A stretch of 58,002 nucleotides of DNA from Sphingomonas sp. TZW2008 (GTDB lineage: Bacteria; Pseudomonadota; Alphaproteobacteria; Sphingomonadales; Sphingomonadaceae), in the NCBI RefSeq assembly GCF_002117915.1, contig NZ_BDJB01000016.1, positions 1-58,002 on the forward strand, read 5' to 3'. A program made the translations under genes and the position numbers. The notes under the pieces were generated by a model. It was not told the origin of the DNA. It did no database searches and was given only the letters and a program-made list of their open reading frames with translations. Position 1 is the first letter of the stretch. Every line of letters starts with the position of its first letter. Below, piece by piece: positions 8,187 to 16,454 of this stretch.

Positions 8187-9044
8187 GTGACCGATTATCC
8201 CAGCCCGCCGTTCCCTGATCAGCCGCAGCCGGTGCCCGGGTGCACCGCGGCGATGGATCCCGTGCCCGACCACGGCGAGACGAGCTATCGCGGATCGGGC
8301 CGGCTGGCGGGCAAGCGCGCCGTCATTACGGGCGGCGACAGCGGGATCGGCCGCGCGGTCGCGATCGCCTTTGCGCGCGAGGGCGCCGACGTGCTGATCT
8401 CGTACCTCGACGAGGACGAGGACGCGCGCGACACCGCGCGGCTGATCGAGGAGGCGGGGCGCAAGGCGGTGCTGATGCCCGGCGACATCCAGAGCGCCGA
8501 GCATTGCCGCGCGATCATCGCGCGCGCGGTCGACGAGCTCGGCGGGCTCGACATTCTCGTCAACAATGCCGCGCACCAGCAGACGGTGGACGACATCGAC
8601 GAGCTGTCCGACGAGGAGTGGGAGACGACGTTCCGCACCAACATCCACGCGATGTTCTATCTTACCAAGGCGGCGACGCCGCACCTCGGCCGGGGCGGAT
8701 CGATCATCAACACGACGTCGGTCAACGCCGATACGCCGAGCCCGCAGCTCCTCGCCTATGCCACCACCAAGGGCGCGATCCAGAATTTCACCGGCGGGCT
8801 CGCGCAGCTCTTGGCCGACAAGGGCATCCGCGTGAACTGCGTCGCGCCCGGCCCGGTGTGGACGCCGCTGATCCCCTCGACGATGCCGGCCGAGAAGGTG
8901 AAGACGTTCGGCGAGCAGGTGCCGATGAAGCGCCCCGCGCAGCCCGCCGAGCTCGCCGCGCCCTATGTCATGCTGGCGAGCGATGAGGCGAGCTACATCT
9001 CGGGCGCGACCGTGGCGGTAACAGGTGGCAAGCCGGTGATCTGA
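8187..9044 (+). CDS. SDR-family dehydrogenase, stress-associated type
   Basis: A 285-residue short-chain dehydrogenase/reductase starting at GTG 8187 with AAGGA 9 bases upstream. Cofactor motif TGGDSGIG is at 48-55, NNAA at 126-129, catalytic Ser near 178, and Tyr191 and Lys195 (YATTK). The 40-residue N-terminal extension rich in Pro (PSPPFPDQPQPVPGCTAAMD) is typical of the longer SDR group that includes bacterial general-stress proteins often labelled glucose or ribitol dehydrogenase. The substrate is not known. It would use NAD(P)H in the cytoplasm. The stop is 48 bases before the parA start, in the same direction, so some read-through into the partition genes is possible. Confidence 0.88.
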   Translation: MTDYPSPPFPDQPQPVPGCTAAMDPVPDHGETSYRGSGRLAGKRAVITGGDSGIGRAVAIAFAREGADVLISYLDEDEDARDTARLIEEAGRKAVLMPGDIQSAEHCRAIIARAVDELGGLDILVNNAAHQQTVDDIDELSDEEWETTFRTNIHAMFYLTKAATPHLGRGGSIINTTSVNADTPSPQLLAYATTKGAIQNFTGGLAQLLADKGIRVNCVAPGPVWTPLIPSTMPAEKVKTFGEQVPMKRPAQPAELAAPYVMLASDEASYISGATVAVTGGKPVI

Positions 9045-9092
9045 TTGCGGCGCGCGGGGCAGGGGGCGGCAGGAATCGCTCGACAGGGTGAC

Positions 9093-9782
9093 ATGTCGAC
9101 ACTTATGGCTGTCGGCATGCCGACGCCGCCCCGCACGATTGCGATCATCAGCCAGAAGGGCGGGGCGGGGAAGACGACGCTGGCGCTGCACCTTGCCGCC
9201 ATCGCGCAGGAAGCGGGGCGCGTCGCGCTGATCGTCGACACCGATCCGCAGGCGACCGCGAGCCAGTGGGCCGCGTGGCGACAGGACCGGCCGCCCGAGG
9301 TGATCGACAGCCCCCCGCCGCGGCTCGCCGCCAAGGTGGCGGCCGCGCACACGCAGGGCGCCGAGCTGGTGGTGATCGATACGCCCCCGCACGCCGACAG
9401 CGCGGCGCGCGCTGCGGTCGAGGTGGCGGATCTGGTATTGATCCCGTGCCGGCCGAGCGCGTTCGATCTCGCCGCGATCCAGACCACCGCGAAGCTCGTG
9501 CAGCTCTTGCGCAAGCCCGCCTTCGTCGTCTTCACCGCCGGGCCGCCCAATGCACCGCGCGTCTATGCCGAGGCGGGCGAACTGGTGGAAAGCTACGGCA
9601 CCCCGCCGTGCCCGGTGATTTTGCCCGATCGCGCCGCCTATCGTCACGCCAGCGCCGAGGGACGCACGGTGACCGAAGCCGAGCCCGCGGGCCGCGCGGC
9701 GGAGGAAATCCGCGAATTGTACAAGTGGACGTGTCGACAGATCGACATGCCGACCCCGCGTTTTGCGAAAGGTGCCCGATGA
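9093..9782 (+). CDS. parA: ParA-family plasmid partition ATPase
   Basis: A 230-residue ATPase of the small ParA type without an N-terminal DNA-binding domain. The deviant Walker A KGGAGKTT is at 22-29, Walker A' LIVDTDPQ at about 47-54 and Walker B VVIDTPP at 93-99. The ATP-bound form would coat the nucleoid and move plasmid copies apart. I chose ATG 9093; an upstream TTG (9045) adds 16 non-conserved residues, and ATG 9105 or 9117 are alternatives. The start region lies within a TGTCGACA/TGTCGGCATGCC cluster and the last codons contain another. The stop overlaps the start of the small DNA-binding partner (ATGA), which fits a type Ib-like parAB operon. Confidence 0.92.
   Translation: MSTLMAVGMPTPPRTIAIISQKGGAGKTTLALHLAAIAQEAGRVALIVDTDPQATASQWAAWRQDRPPEVIDSPPPRLAAKVAAAHTQGAELVVIDTPPHADSAARAAVEVADLVLIPCRPSAFDLAAIQTTAKLVQLLRKPAFVVFTAGPPNAPRVYAEAGELVESYGTPPCPVILPDRAAYRHASAEGRTVTEAEPAGRAAEEIRELYKWTCRQIDMPTPRFAKGAR
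9094..9124 (+). repeat. TGTCGACA and GTCGGCATGCCGAC at the parA start
   Basis: TGTCGACA is at 9094-9101, followed by the perfect 14-base palindrome GTCGGCATGCCGAC at 9111-9124. They overlap the first ten codons of parA. Their position suits an operator or centromere site for the partition proteins. Confidence 0.6.
9732..9754 (+). repeat. TGTCGACA copy near the parA end
   Basis: TGTCGACA is at 9732-9739, followed by ATCGACATGCCGAC. It is read through as part of the ParA C-terminus, 40 bases before the start of the small partner gene. Confidence 0.55.
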
Positions 9783-10108
9783 GCCGCAAGCCGAGCTTCG
9801 CCAATCTGCGCGGCAGCGCCACCCCCGCGCCCGTTGCCGCCCCTTCCGCGGCGGACAAGCCCGTATCCGGCAGGCCCACGCGCGGCGCGATGCCGTTGCA
9901 GCCCACGATGCATGGCGAGGAGGGCGCCGCCCCGGCGCGGCCCGAGAGCCGGGTGGGGCGCAAGCAGATCGCGGGGTTCTTCACCCCCGAGATGAGCTTC
10001 GCGATGCACATGCTCGCGCGGCGCCAGGGCCGCAGCCTCCAGGCGCTGATGGCGGAGGCGTTCAACGACGTGCTGCGCAAGCACGGCGAGAGCCCGATCG
10101 GGGAATAG
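9779..10108 (+). CDS. Ribbon-helix-helix partner of ParA (centromere-binding candidate)
   Basis: A 109-residue basic protein whose ATG overlaps the parA stop (ATGA). Residues 1-60 are flexible, rich in Pro, Ala and Arg. Residues about 63-102 (GRKQIAGFFTPEMSFAMHML, then ARRQGRSLQALMAEAFNDVL) have the strand-helix-helix layout of RHH proteins, with RSLQALMAEAF as the second helix. In small ParA systems an RHH protein (as ParG or Omega) takes the place of ParB: it binds repeat arrays, represses the operon and stimulates ParA through its flexible N-terminus. That role is inferred from position and fold. The dispersed TGTCGACA copies are its natural candidate target. Confidence 0.82.
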   Translation: MSRKPSFANLRGSATPAPVAAPSAADKPVSGRPTRGAMPLQPTMHGEEGAAPARPESRVGRKQIAGFFTPEMSFAMHMLARRQGRSLQALMAEAFNDVLRKHGESPIGE

Positions 10109-10628
10109 CGGGCGCGATCGGCCGCTCGCGGTCGACCGACGCCCCACGTCGCCGCGTGGTCCTGCGCGCGGCGAGCCGCGGTCGATCGCCGCGTCGGAAA
10201 CGCCGGTTCGGACAACAGGGCGTAGGCCGCGCGCGCAGCGGCGTCGGATCGTCGTCGGCGGGGAAGCGCTCGGCAACGGAGCGCGTCTCAAGCAGCGCGG
10301 CCGATTGGGCTTGCGGGTGGGCCCTACTGCCGCGCGGCCCGGCGAGCGCCTATCCGGTGCGAGCGTCCGACATGATGCGCGCGGTGGACGTGTCGGCATC
10401 GCTTGCCCCGGCGCGTCGCCCCTAGAAACCGCAGCGCCTTTTCAGCCCCGCACGGGCTACGAGCGGCGGGTGTTGCCGGGTTGCGCAACGCAGCCTATCC
10501 TCGCGCCTCTTCGTGGAGTGACCCGACGTGATCCAGCGGCACCGCTGAGGCGGCAGCGACGATAGCGACGATGCGGGCGGGGGTTATCCCGGCCGCTCGG
10601 CCCTTTTCTCCTGGATCACGGGATCATC
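10109..10628. other. Non-coding stretch after the partition genes
   Basis: No credible gene. A TGTCGGCA word is at 10391-10398. Nothing else recognisable; the final bases carry the start region of the SDR gene at 10629. Confidence 0.4.
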
Positions 10629-11411
10629 ATGCAACGACTGAACAACAAGACGTGCGTCGTCACCGGGGCGGCGCGCGGGATCGGGCGCGCGATCGCGGCG
10701 CGCTTTCACGCCGAGGGCGGCGACGTCGTCCTGACCGACATCGATGCCGACGCCGGGGCGCGGGCCGCTGCGGCGATCGGCTGCCGCTTCGTCGCGCTCG
10801 ACGTGCGCGAGGAGGACGACTGGGCGCGGCTGGCGGGGGCGGTCCCCGTCGCCGACGTGGTGGTCAACAATGCCGGCGTGACCGGGTTCGAGGACGGTGC
10901 GGCCGCGCACGATCCCGAGCACGCCAGCCTCGCCGACTGGCGCGCGGTGCACCGCGTCAACCTCGACGGGACGTTTCTCGGCTGCCGCTACGCGATCGGC
11001 GCGATGAAGGCGAAGGGGGCGGGATCGATCATCAACATCTCGTCGCGCTCGGGGCTGGTCGGGATCCCCGGCGCGGCCGCCTATGCCGCGTCGAAGGCGG
11101 CGATCCGCAACCACAGCAAGACGGTCGCGCTCTACTGCGCGCAGCAGGGCTGGACGATCCGCTGCAACTCGATCCACCCCGCCGCGATCCTGACGCCGAT
11201 GTGGGAGGCGATGGTGGGCGACGGGCCTGACCGCGCGGCGCGCATGGCGGCGCTGGTCGCCGATACGCCGCTCAAGCGCTTCGGGACGCCCGAGGAAGTG
11301 GCGGCGATCGCGGCGATGCTCGCGTCGGACGAGGCGACCTATGTGACGGGGACCGAGGTCAACATCGACGGCGGTCTGCTCGCAGGCTCCGCCGCGGTGC
11401 CGGGCGGCTAG
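10629..11411 (+). CDS. SDR-family NAD(P)-dependent oxidoreductase
   Basis: A 260-residue classical short-chain dehydrogenase. TGAARGIG is at 12-19, the NNAG structural motif at 80-83, catalytic Ser at 138-139 and Tyr152/Lys156 (YAASK). Asp at about 37-41 after the second strand (LTDIDADAG) suggests NAD rather than NADP preference. The C-terminus ends with the typical [10 protein letters not shown] stretch. Length and motifs match the group often named 3-beta- or 7-alpha-hydroxysteroid or cyclohexanol dehydrogenase; the substrate cannot be set from sequence. It converges on the sterol-desaturase-type gene, with only 16 bases between stops. Confidence 0.88.
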   Translation: MQRLNNKTCVVTGAARGIGRAIAARFHAEGGDVVLTDIDADAGARAAAAIGCRFVALDVREEDDWARLAGAVPVADVVVNNAGVTGFEDGAAAHDPEHASLADWRAVHRVNLDGTFLGCRYAIGAMKAKGAGSIINISSRSGLVGIPGAAAYAASKAAIRNHSKTVALYCAQQGWTIRCNSIHPAAILTPMWEAMVGDGPDRAARMAALVADTPLKRFGTPEEVAAIAAMLASDEATYVTGTEVNIDGGLLAGSAAVPGG

Positions 11412-11427
11412 GCGGGCTTGAGCGGGC

Positions 11428-12297
11428 TTAGGCGGGGAGCGAGTGCGCGGGTACGGTGTGGGAGGCAGCCTCCGCTGGCATTGCTGGCCGTGCGAGGGGC
11501 TGCGTCGCGGCGCGGTAGCGCGCAGGCAGGGTCCACCAGTCGGCGAGCGTCGCCGGCTGGCGCACCTCGGCGAGGCCGACCGCGGGCCACTCGCCGGGCG
11601 CCGGCATGTGGCAGGTGCCGAACAGGCGGTCCCACAATGTCGTGAAGGCGCCGAAATTCCTGTCGAAGTGCCGCTCTTCGAGCGAGTGGTGGATGCGGTG
11701 GAAGCGATTGTCCGCCAGCACGCAGCGCAAGGGGCCGGCGTGGAGACGCGTCGGCGAGTGAATCCACACGACGTGGAGCCAGATCAGCAGCGTCGCGATC
11801 GGCACCGCGGGGCCGGTATCGGCGACGATCAGCGTCGTCGGGATCGTCACCAGCACCAGCGAGAACAGCCCTTCGCTCAGGTGATGGTACGAATTGACAG
11901 CGTTCAGCTCCTCGATCGAATGGTGCACCGCGTGCCAGCGCCACAGCCAGCGATGCTGCGCGCGGTGGAACCAGTAGAAGACGAAATCGTGGAACAGCGC
12001 CCCCGCGATCACCGCGACCGGCACCGCGAGCCATCCCGCCCAGGATACGGCGCGCAGCACCGGCAGCGTGACGAGCGGCGCGAGCCCGAGCGCTGCCCAC
12101 GCAAGCTGCATCCCCGTCGCGAGCGCCGCGCCCGACAGCGTCAGCAGCCCCCAATAGGCGACGCCGCTCGCGCGCCCGGCGAGCGAATGGCGCTCATGCG
12201 GGTTGGCGAGCTCGATCGCGGTCAGGATCGCGAGCACGATCCCCCAGCCGGTGAGGCTGGCGATGAACGAGGCGACGAAAGGCTCGACGAACGACAT
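11428..12297 (-). CDS. Sterol desaturase / fatty acid hydroxylase family protein
   Basis: A 289-residue integral membrane di-iron oxygenase. The His clusters that hold the metals are visible: HRAQH at 111-115, HAVHH at 122-126, and HRIHH at 200-204 with NSYHHLSEG between. Hydrophobic helices surround them at about 13-30, 45-70, 90-108 and 145-180. Family members hydroxylate or desaturate sterols, carotenoids or fatty acids in the membrane, using O2. In sphingomonads, 2-hydroxy fatty acids of sphingolipids and carotenoid hydroxylation are possible targets, but neither is shown here. It is the last gene of a leftward group and starts 53 bases after the preceding stop. Confidence 0.87.
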   Translation of the reverse strand: MSFVEPFVASFIASLTGWGIVLAILTAIELANPHERHSLAGRASGVAYWGLLTLSGAALATGMQLAWAALGLAPLVTLPVLRAVSWAGWLAVPVAVIAGALFHDFVFYWFHRAQHRWLWRWHAVHHSIEELNAVNSYHHLSEGLFSLVLVTIPTTLIVADTGPAVPIATLLIWLHVVWIHSPTRLHAGPLRCVLADNRFHRIHHSLEERHFDRNFGAFTTLWDRLFGTCHMPAPGEWPAVGLAEVRQPATLADWWTLPARYRAATQPLARPAMPAEAASHTVPAHSLPA

Positions 12298-12350
12298 GGC
12301 GCCCGCGCTTGTCGCCCCGCGCGCCCTACGATCGGGTTAAAGGGGGCGGG

Positions 12351-12998
12351 TTAAAGGAGGCGGGGGGGTGCCGTCCCGATCGAGTGCCGGTAGCGCCATT
12401 TGCGCCAGAGCAGATCAAGGACGCTAGCGATCGCGGCGAGCGTTACGATAAGCACCGCCCCATACCAGCCGGCGAACCGTTCGGGATGGTGCCACAGGTT
12501 CCACAAAGGCTGCATAGCGACGACCAAAGCAAGGGCGAGCGCGCGATAGGAAAGCTGATCGTAGCGGCCGGGATTGCGCCACAGCGCGCGCCGTGCATTC
12601 CGATCGAGCGCATCGGCGACGGGCGCCCGCCCGGCAAGTGCACGAGCGGGCACGCGAAAGGCGTACCATTGCAACAGCAGAGAGACGGCGCCACTGCCCA
12701 CGATCAGGCCGGCACACCACAGCAACAGCTTCTCGGGTTGCGCCACGTGGATCGCAAGGATTGCGCCGATCAGCAGGACGGTCGTGCTGATTGCCGGGAG
12801 GATGAGGGCCAGGGCAGATAGCGTCGCGCGGGCGTCGAAGGCGTCGAGGATCGCGCCGTGTTCCGCCGTGCTGAGCGGGATTGCCGGGCCGACCAGGTTG
12901 CGGCGATAGACGAGGCCGGTTTCGCCTTGGGTGAACTGCGTCGCGAACACCTTGTGAAACGTGCCCATCAGCGGGAGCTGGCGGTGCCACCTGCGCAT
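12351..12998 (-). CDS. Membrane protein, paralogue of the next gene upstream
   Basis: A 215-residue protein, unknown family. After a soluble N-terminus (FATQFTQGETGLVYRRNLVG), hydrophobic helices lie at about 58-82, 90-108, 150-165 and 175-195. It shares with the 12998-13675 product the GxVYRRxxVGxAIP stretch, the PARAxAGRAPVADALDR stretch in the middle loop, and a WRxWxY end. They are clearly tandem duplicates. Its ATG overlaps the TGA of the upstream copy by one base, so the two are translationally coupled and probably form a complex or work together. No catalytic residues are visible. Confidence 0.72.
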   Translation of the reverse strand: MRRWHRQLPLMGTFHKVFATQFTQGETGLVYRRNLVGPAIPLSTAEHGAILDAFDARATLSALALILPAISTTVLLIGAILAIHVAQPEKLLLWCAGLIVGSGAVSLLLQWYAFRVPARALAGRAPVADALDRNARRALWRNPGRYDQLSYRALALALVVAMQPLWNLWHHPERFAGWYGAVLIVTLAAIASVLDLLWRKWRYRHSIGTAPPRLL

Positions 12999-13675
12999 CA
13001 GGCGGCGCTGCCTGATCTTGCCGTAACACCGAGGTCTGTCTGCGTCTCGCGCACCGCGCGGTCATACTGCCAGCGGCGCCAGGCGAGATAGAGCGCCTGG
13101 GCGCCGCAGCCGAGCGGCAGGAGATAGGCCCAGTCACCCCAGAAGCCGAACTCGCCCGGAGCGTCGCGCAGGCGATCGATCCAATACCAGGCGAGATATG
13201 CCGCGATCACGATGTGGCCGTAACCGATATCGCGATGGAGGATCAGGTGCCGTGTCCGCCGATCGAGCGCGTCGGCGACGGGCGCGCGCCCGGCGAAAGC
13301 GCGGGCGGGGGCGGCGAAGAGCTGCCGCCTGACGAGCGCGCCGATGGCGAGCCCGGGCGCGACCACAGTGAGGGCGAGCAGGAGCAGGCGCTCCATGTCC
13401 CACTGGTCGAGCGCGATCGCGACGACGACGGGCGCGAGGAGCACGGCCGACGTGAACAGCGCGAGCAGCGGCGCACGATCGTTGAACGCGACGACCATCG
13501 CGTCGCGCTCCGCGATGGTGACGGGGATCGCCGCGCCGACGCGCTCGCGACGATAGACGAAGCCCGTCCCGTGCGGCGCGAATTGCTCGGCAAAATGCGC
13601 GCACAGCCGGTCGGGCCAAGGGAGGACGTCGCGGAGCGCCCGCCACCAGGGATAGGCGTCCGTCGTGGTCGTCAT
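12998..13675 (-). CDS. Membrane protein, first of a tandem paralogous pair
   Basis: A 225-residue protein. The frame runs further upstream, but ATG 13675 (MTTTTDAYPWWRALRDVLPW) starts just after the stop of the GST gene and gives a normal start. Hydrophobic segments lie at about 65-85, 90-112, 150-165 and 175-200. The GFVYRRERVGAAIPVT and PARAFAGRAPVADALDR stretches are repeated in the downstream paralogue. I do not recognise the family. Placement directly behind a GST and in front of a membrane hydroxylase suggests one transcription unit reading leftward from about 14340. Confidence 0.72.
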   Translation of the reverse strand: MTTTTDAYPWWRALRDVLPWPDRLCAHFAEQFAPHGTGFVYRRERVGAAIPVTIAERDAMVVAFNDRAPLLALFTSAVLLAPVVVAIALDQWDMERLLLLALTVVAPGLAIGALVRRQLFAAPARAFAGRAPVADALDRRTRHLILHRDIGYGHIVIAAYLAWYWIDRLRDAPGEFGFWGDWAYLLPLGCGAQALYLAWRRWQYDRAVRETQTDLGVTARSGSAA

Positions 13676-13700
13676 CAGGTGGCAGACCGCGCGCGGCACC

Positions 13701-14330
13701 TCACGCGGCGTAGCTCGGCCGCGCGGCGATGCGGGCGTACCAGGCGCGGGCGTTGGTGCGATCGGCCGTGGTGTCATCGCCGAGCGGGGCCATGCCGATC
13801 AGCGTGCCGAAATCGAGGATCGTCACCGCGGCGATGTCCGCCATCGTGAACGTGTCGCCGGCGACAAAGGCGCGGCCGTCGGCGAGCTCGCGGTCGAACC
13901 ACGCCATCGCGCGGTCGAGCCCTTCGCGGTTCGACGCGCCATAATCCTTGTATTGCGTCAGCAGCGCGGCGGTCGCGGGATGCGCGTGGCGCCAGTACAT
14001 CTTGACCGGCTCGCCGAGCTGCGTCTCGACGCGGCGGATGGCCATGTCGACCTGCGCCTGTTCGAGCGGGGTGCGGCCGAACAGGGGCGGCTCCGGGTGG
14101 AGGGCGTCGAGATAGCGGCAGATCGACACCGTCTCGGCGATCGTGGTGCCGTCGTCGAGCTCGAGCACCGGCACCTGCCCGAGCGAGTTGCGCGCGAGAT
14201 GCTCGGGCGAGCGGTGCGCGCGGGCGCGCAAATCGAGCATCACCTCGTCGAGCGCGATGCCCTTCTCCGCCGCGGCGATGCGCACGCGGCGCGGATTGGG
14301 GGCGGGCATGGGGGCGCTGTAGAGCTTCAT
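13701..14330 (-). CDS. Glutathione S-transferase family protein
   Basis: A 209-residue cytoplasmic protein. The start is taken at ATG 14330 (MKLYSAPMPAPNPRRVRIAA), which begins the usual beta-alpha-beta thioredoxin fold; ATG 14339 is also possible. The cis-Pro loop and glutathione-binding ES pair appear as GQVPVLELDDGTTIAETVSI (residues about 52-71, with Glu-Thr in place of the usual Glu-Ser). The all-helical C-terminal domain follows from about 90, with the FTMADIAAV capping-box stretch near 155-165. It would conjugate or reduce small electrophiles with glutathione; the substrate is unknown. It heads the leftward group 14330-11428. Confidence 0.85.
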   Translation of the reverse strand: MKLYSAPMPAPNPRRVRIAAAEKGIALDEVMLDLRARAHRSPEHLARNSLGQVPVLELDDGTTIAETVSICRYLDALHPEPPLFGRTPLEQAQVDMAIRRVETQLGEPVKMYWRHAHPATAALLTQYKDYGASNREGLDRAMAWFDRELADGRAFVAGDTFTMADIAAVTILDFGTLIGMAPLGDDTTADRTNARAWYARIAARPSYAA

Positions 14331-15062
14331 GGCGGGCATCGTGGGCCGCAGCGGGGGAGGTGGCAAGCAGCTAGGGGAGCGAAGCGGGAAGGCGCATGCG
14401 GGGGGCACCTCGTGGCCAGCCACACGGATGCTCGATGCGGGTGGTGGCTCGTGATGGGCCAGCAGGGGGCAGCGCGCCGGATGCGACCGGCGGATGCGGT
14501 GATCGAAGCGGCAGCCGGTCGCGCGCGGGAAACGGGCATCGGGCGCATTGGCTCAGGCGGATAGAGGTGAGTACCGACCGGGAGGGCCGGCTCGAAGGTG
14601 TCGGCTCGAAGGTGTCGGGGTGGACAGCGGTGGATCAGTGCCGTCCCACCGCCGGACGTTCGACGCTGCAATCGTGATGTGCGCGCTTGTGTGACGAAGT
14701 GTTTCCAGCGATAGCGTGCGCCATCGAGCGACGCCTTCCATGCGCCGTGCCGATCGTGAGCGCCGTGCCCGGTTTGAACTCCCGCCAGCGCGCGCGGCGC
14801 TCACCTTGGCATCGGTTCGGATATTGATGTCCGATCGGTGTTTGCACCTCGCCGCCACCCGAAGATCGATCTGTCGGCGATCGGCCCATCCAGGCAGCGC
14901 TGCCATCCGTCCGATAGCGGTTTCGCCCCGCCACCCGCTGGCGCGAGCGCCGGCGCGCGATCGGTTCGATGACGCGAGGATGACGGGCTTGCCTGCGGCG
15001 CACGGCTGGCGGATGGGGGGCGCACGGGCCGGCGTTCACGCGGGACCCGAGGTTCGCACACC
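14331..15062. other. Non-coding stretch, nothing recognised
   Basis: About 730 bases with long overlapping frames on both strands whose proteins are Arg/Ala/Pro-rich and show no domain, so I treat them as shadows. No motif cluster was seen. Confidence 0.4.
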
Positions 15063-15116
15063 GGGCGCCCCGTTCCTTCCTTTTGTCCGTCAACAACCGG
15101 GGCGGGGCGCCTTTCA
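15063..15116 (-). repeat. REP-like hairpin, copy 1 (also possible terminator)
   Basis: GGCGCCCCG (15064-15072) and CGGGGCGCC (15103-15111) are perfectly complementary around a loop containing TTGTCCGTCA. A similar 52-base element lies at 16205-16256. Here it sits at the 3' end of the DUF1294 gene and could end its transcript. Confidence 0.6.
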
Positions 15117-15383
15117 GGTAAGGAGCAGCACGCCGCCCGCGCCGAGCTGGATCGCGGCGATCAGCATCAGCCGGGTCGAGAAGGGCTCCTTGTGCGTCTT
15201 GTGGCGGAACAGCCGGCGCGCGGCGAACGCACCGGGCGTTCCGCCGATCAGCGTGAGGCCGAGGAGGTTCGCCTCGGGAATGCGGCGCCGGCCGGCGATC
15301 GCCCGTTGTTTGTCCTGCCAGAAGCGCAGCATCGTCCAGGCGTTGACGAGGACGATGAGGGCAAGCGCGGCGACGATCGGCAT
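15114..15383 (-). CDS. DUF1294 family membrane protein
   Basis: An 89-residue protein with hydrophobic helices at about 3-20, 40-55 and 68-88. The stretch WQDKQRAIAGRRRIPEANLL followed by GGTPGAFAARRLFRHKTHK is the signature of the DUF1294 family: small inner-membrane proteins, sometimes fused to cold-shock domains, with no established function. The conserved HKTHK is followed by PFSTR as in the family. It is the only gene of this kind here and reads leftward, like the cytochrome gene 54 bases upstream of it. Confidence 0.85.
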   Translation of the reverse strand: MPIVAALALIVLVNAWTMLRFWQDKQRAIAGRRRIPEANLLGLTLIGGTPGAFAARRLFRHKTHKEPFSTRLMLIAAIQLGAGGVLLLT

Positions 15384-15437
15384 CGCGCACGCCTGGCCCA
15401 GCGCCGGTTAGCGACCAGTTACAGCGATAACAGCACC

Positions 15438-15926
15438 TTAGCGTGCCGGTGCACCCCCGCCGCCCACTTCGCCCTGCGTTTCGAGATAGGCGATCATGTC
15501 GGCGCGATCGAGCGCGTCGGGGAGGCCGGGATAGGCCATGCTGGTACCAGGGACGAAGCGGCGCGGCGCGGCGAGCCAGGCGTTCATCCGCGCGGCATCC
15601 CAGCGGCCGGAAAGCTGCTGCAGCGCATAGCTGTAGCCGAAGCCCAGGCGGCCGGCGATCGCACGGCCCATCACACCGTGGAGATTGGGGCCGGCGAGAT
15701 CGGGCGCGCCCGCGCCGATCGTGTGGCAGGCGGCGCATACCCCGAACAGGCGCCGCCCGGCGTCCGCGCTAGCGACGCGGCGCAGCGCATCGAGCGACGG
15801 GTTCGGCCCCGCGCGCTTCAGCCGCGCGTCGTGCGCGGCGCGGTCCTGCCGGCCGAACGTGCCGTCCGAACAGGCGGCGAGCGGGCCGGCGAGGAGCAGG
15901 AGTGCGAGCAGGAAGGCGACGGGCAT
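15438..15926 (-). CDS. Lipoprotein class I cytochrome c
   Basis: A 162-residue secreted electron carrier. The start is ATG 15926, giving a signal peptide with lipobox LAAC (Cys19), so it would be lipid-anchored facing the periplasm. The heme-binding motif CAACH is at 64-68 and the axial Met ligand is probably Met130 in FVPGTSMAYPG. Layout and size match mitochondrial-like cytochrome c (c2/c552 type), which passes electrons from the bc1 complex to an oxidase. The frame continues upstream to 15962, which would spoil the signal peptide. It probably shares a transcript with the DUF1294 gene. Confidence 0.88.
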   Translation of the reverse strand: MPVAFLLALLLLAGPLAACSDGTFGRQDRAAHDARLKRAGPNPSLDALRRVASADAGRRLFGVCAACHTIGAGAPDLAGPNLHGVMGRAIAGRLGFGYSYALQQLSGRWDAARMNAWLAAPRRFVPGTSMAYPGLPDALDRADMIAYLETQGEVGGGGAPAR

Positions 15927-16454
15927 GGACGTGTGGGTGGCAGCGTTGGGATGTACGGGCAAGGAGCGGGCTCGCGAGGGTGCGAGACAGGCGGGCGGGG
16001 GGCAGGCCCGAGCCGCATTGGTGGGCGAAGAGCGGGCGGGTGCGGGGCAGGCAAATGCGAGGCAGGCCGGGCCAGGAGAGACGCGCGCGGGACGGGCGGG
16101 CAGGGCGCTGCGACGAGCCGACAGGGGGCCGGCTTGCGTGCGTCGGGCGCGCTTGGGATGGCGTGGGGACGGACCGGCGAATGCCGGGCTCGAGGCATGG
16201 CGCCGGGCGCCCCGCTCCCATCCTTGTCCGTCAGCAATCGGGGGCGGGGCACTTCACCGCTCGCGTGTCGGCCCTCGCGAGGGAGCGAAGGCTTGGGCCA
16301 ATCGAGGATGGACCGGCGGGTTGGAAAACGACTGCGTAGCGATCGGCCGAACGGGGATCGGTCGGACCGGAAACGACCGAGCCGGGATCGGCTGCGCGGC
16401 AATCTGCCAAGCCGGGGCCGGCGCCGTCCTGCGCGTGTCGTATGGCGGGTCCGC
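15927..16454. other. GC-skewed low-complexity stretch with REP-like copy 2
   Basis: Bases about 15960-16170 are one-sided in G (runs of GGGCGGG, GGGGCAGGC, GCGGGACGGGCGGGCAGGG) and read as degenerate short repeats. Bases 16330-16430 repeat GATCGG-containing words. No credible gene. The hairpin element 16205-16256 lies inside. Confidence 0.5.
16205..16256. repeat. REP-like hairpin, copy 2
   Basis: This shares with 15063-15116 the order GGGCGCCCCG, then TTGTCCGTCA, then GGGGCGGGGC and CTTCA. The arms GCCCCGC (16209-16215) and GCGGGGC (16244-16250) can pair. The two copies bracket the DUF1294 and cytochrome c genes. Confidence 0.55.

Noticed and set aside
14635..15738. Long overlapping frames on both strands between the GST and DUF1294 genes
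   Set aside because: The composition is typical of GC-rich shadow frames (Arg, Pro, Ala), they overlap recognised genes, and no start signal or domain is visible.
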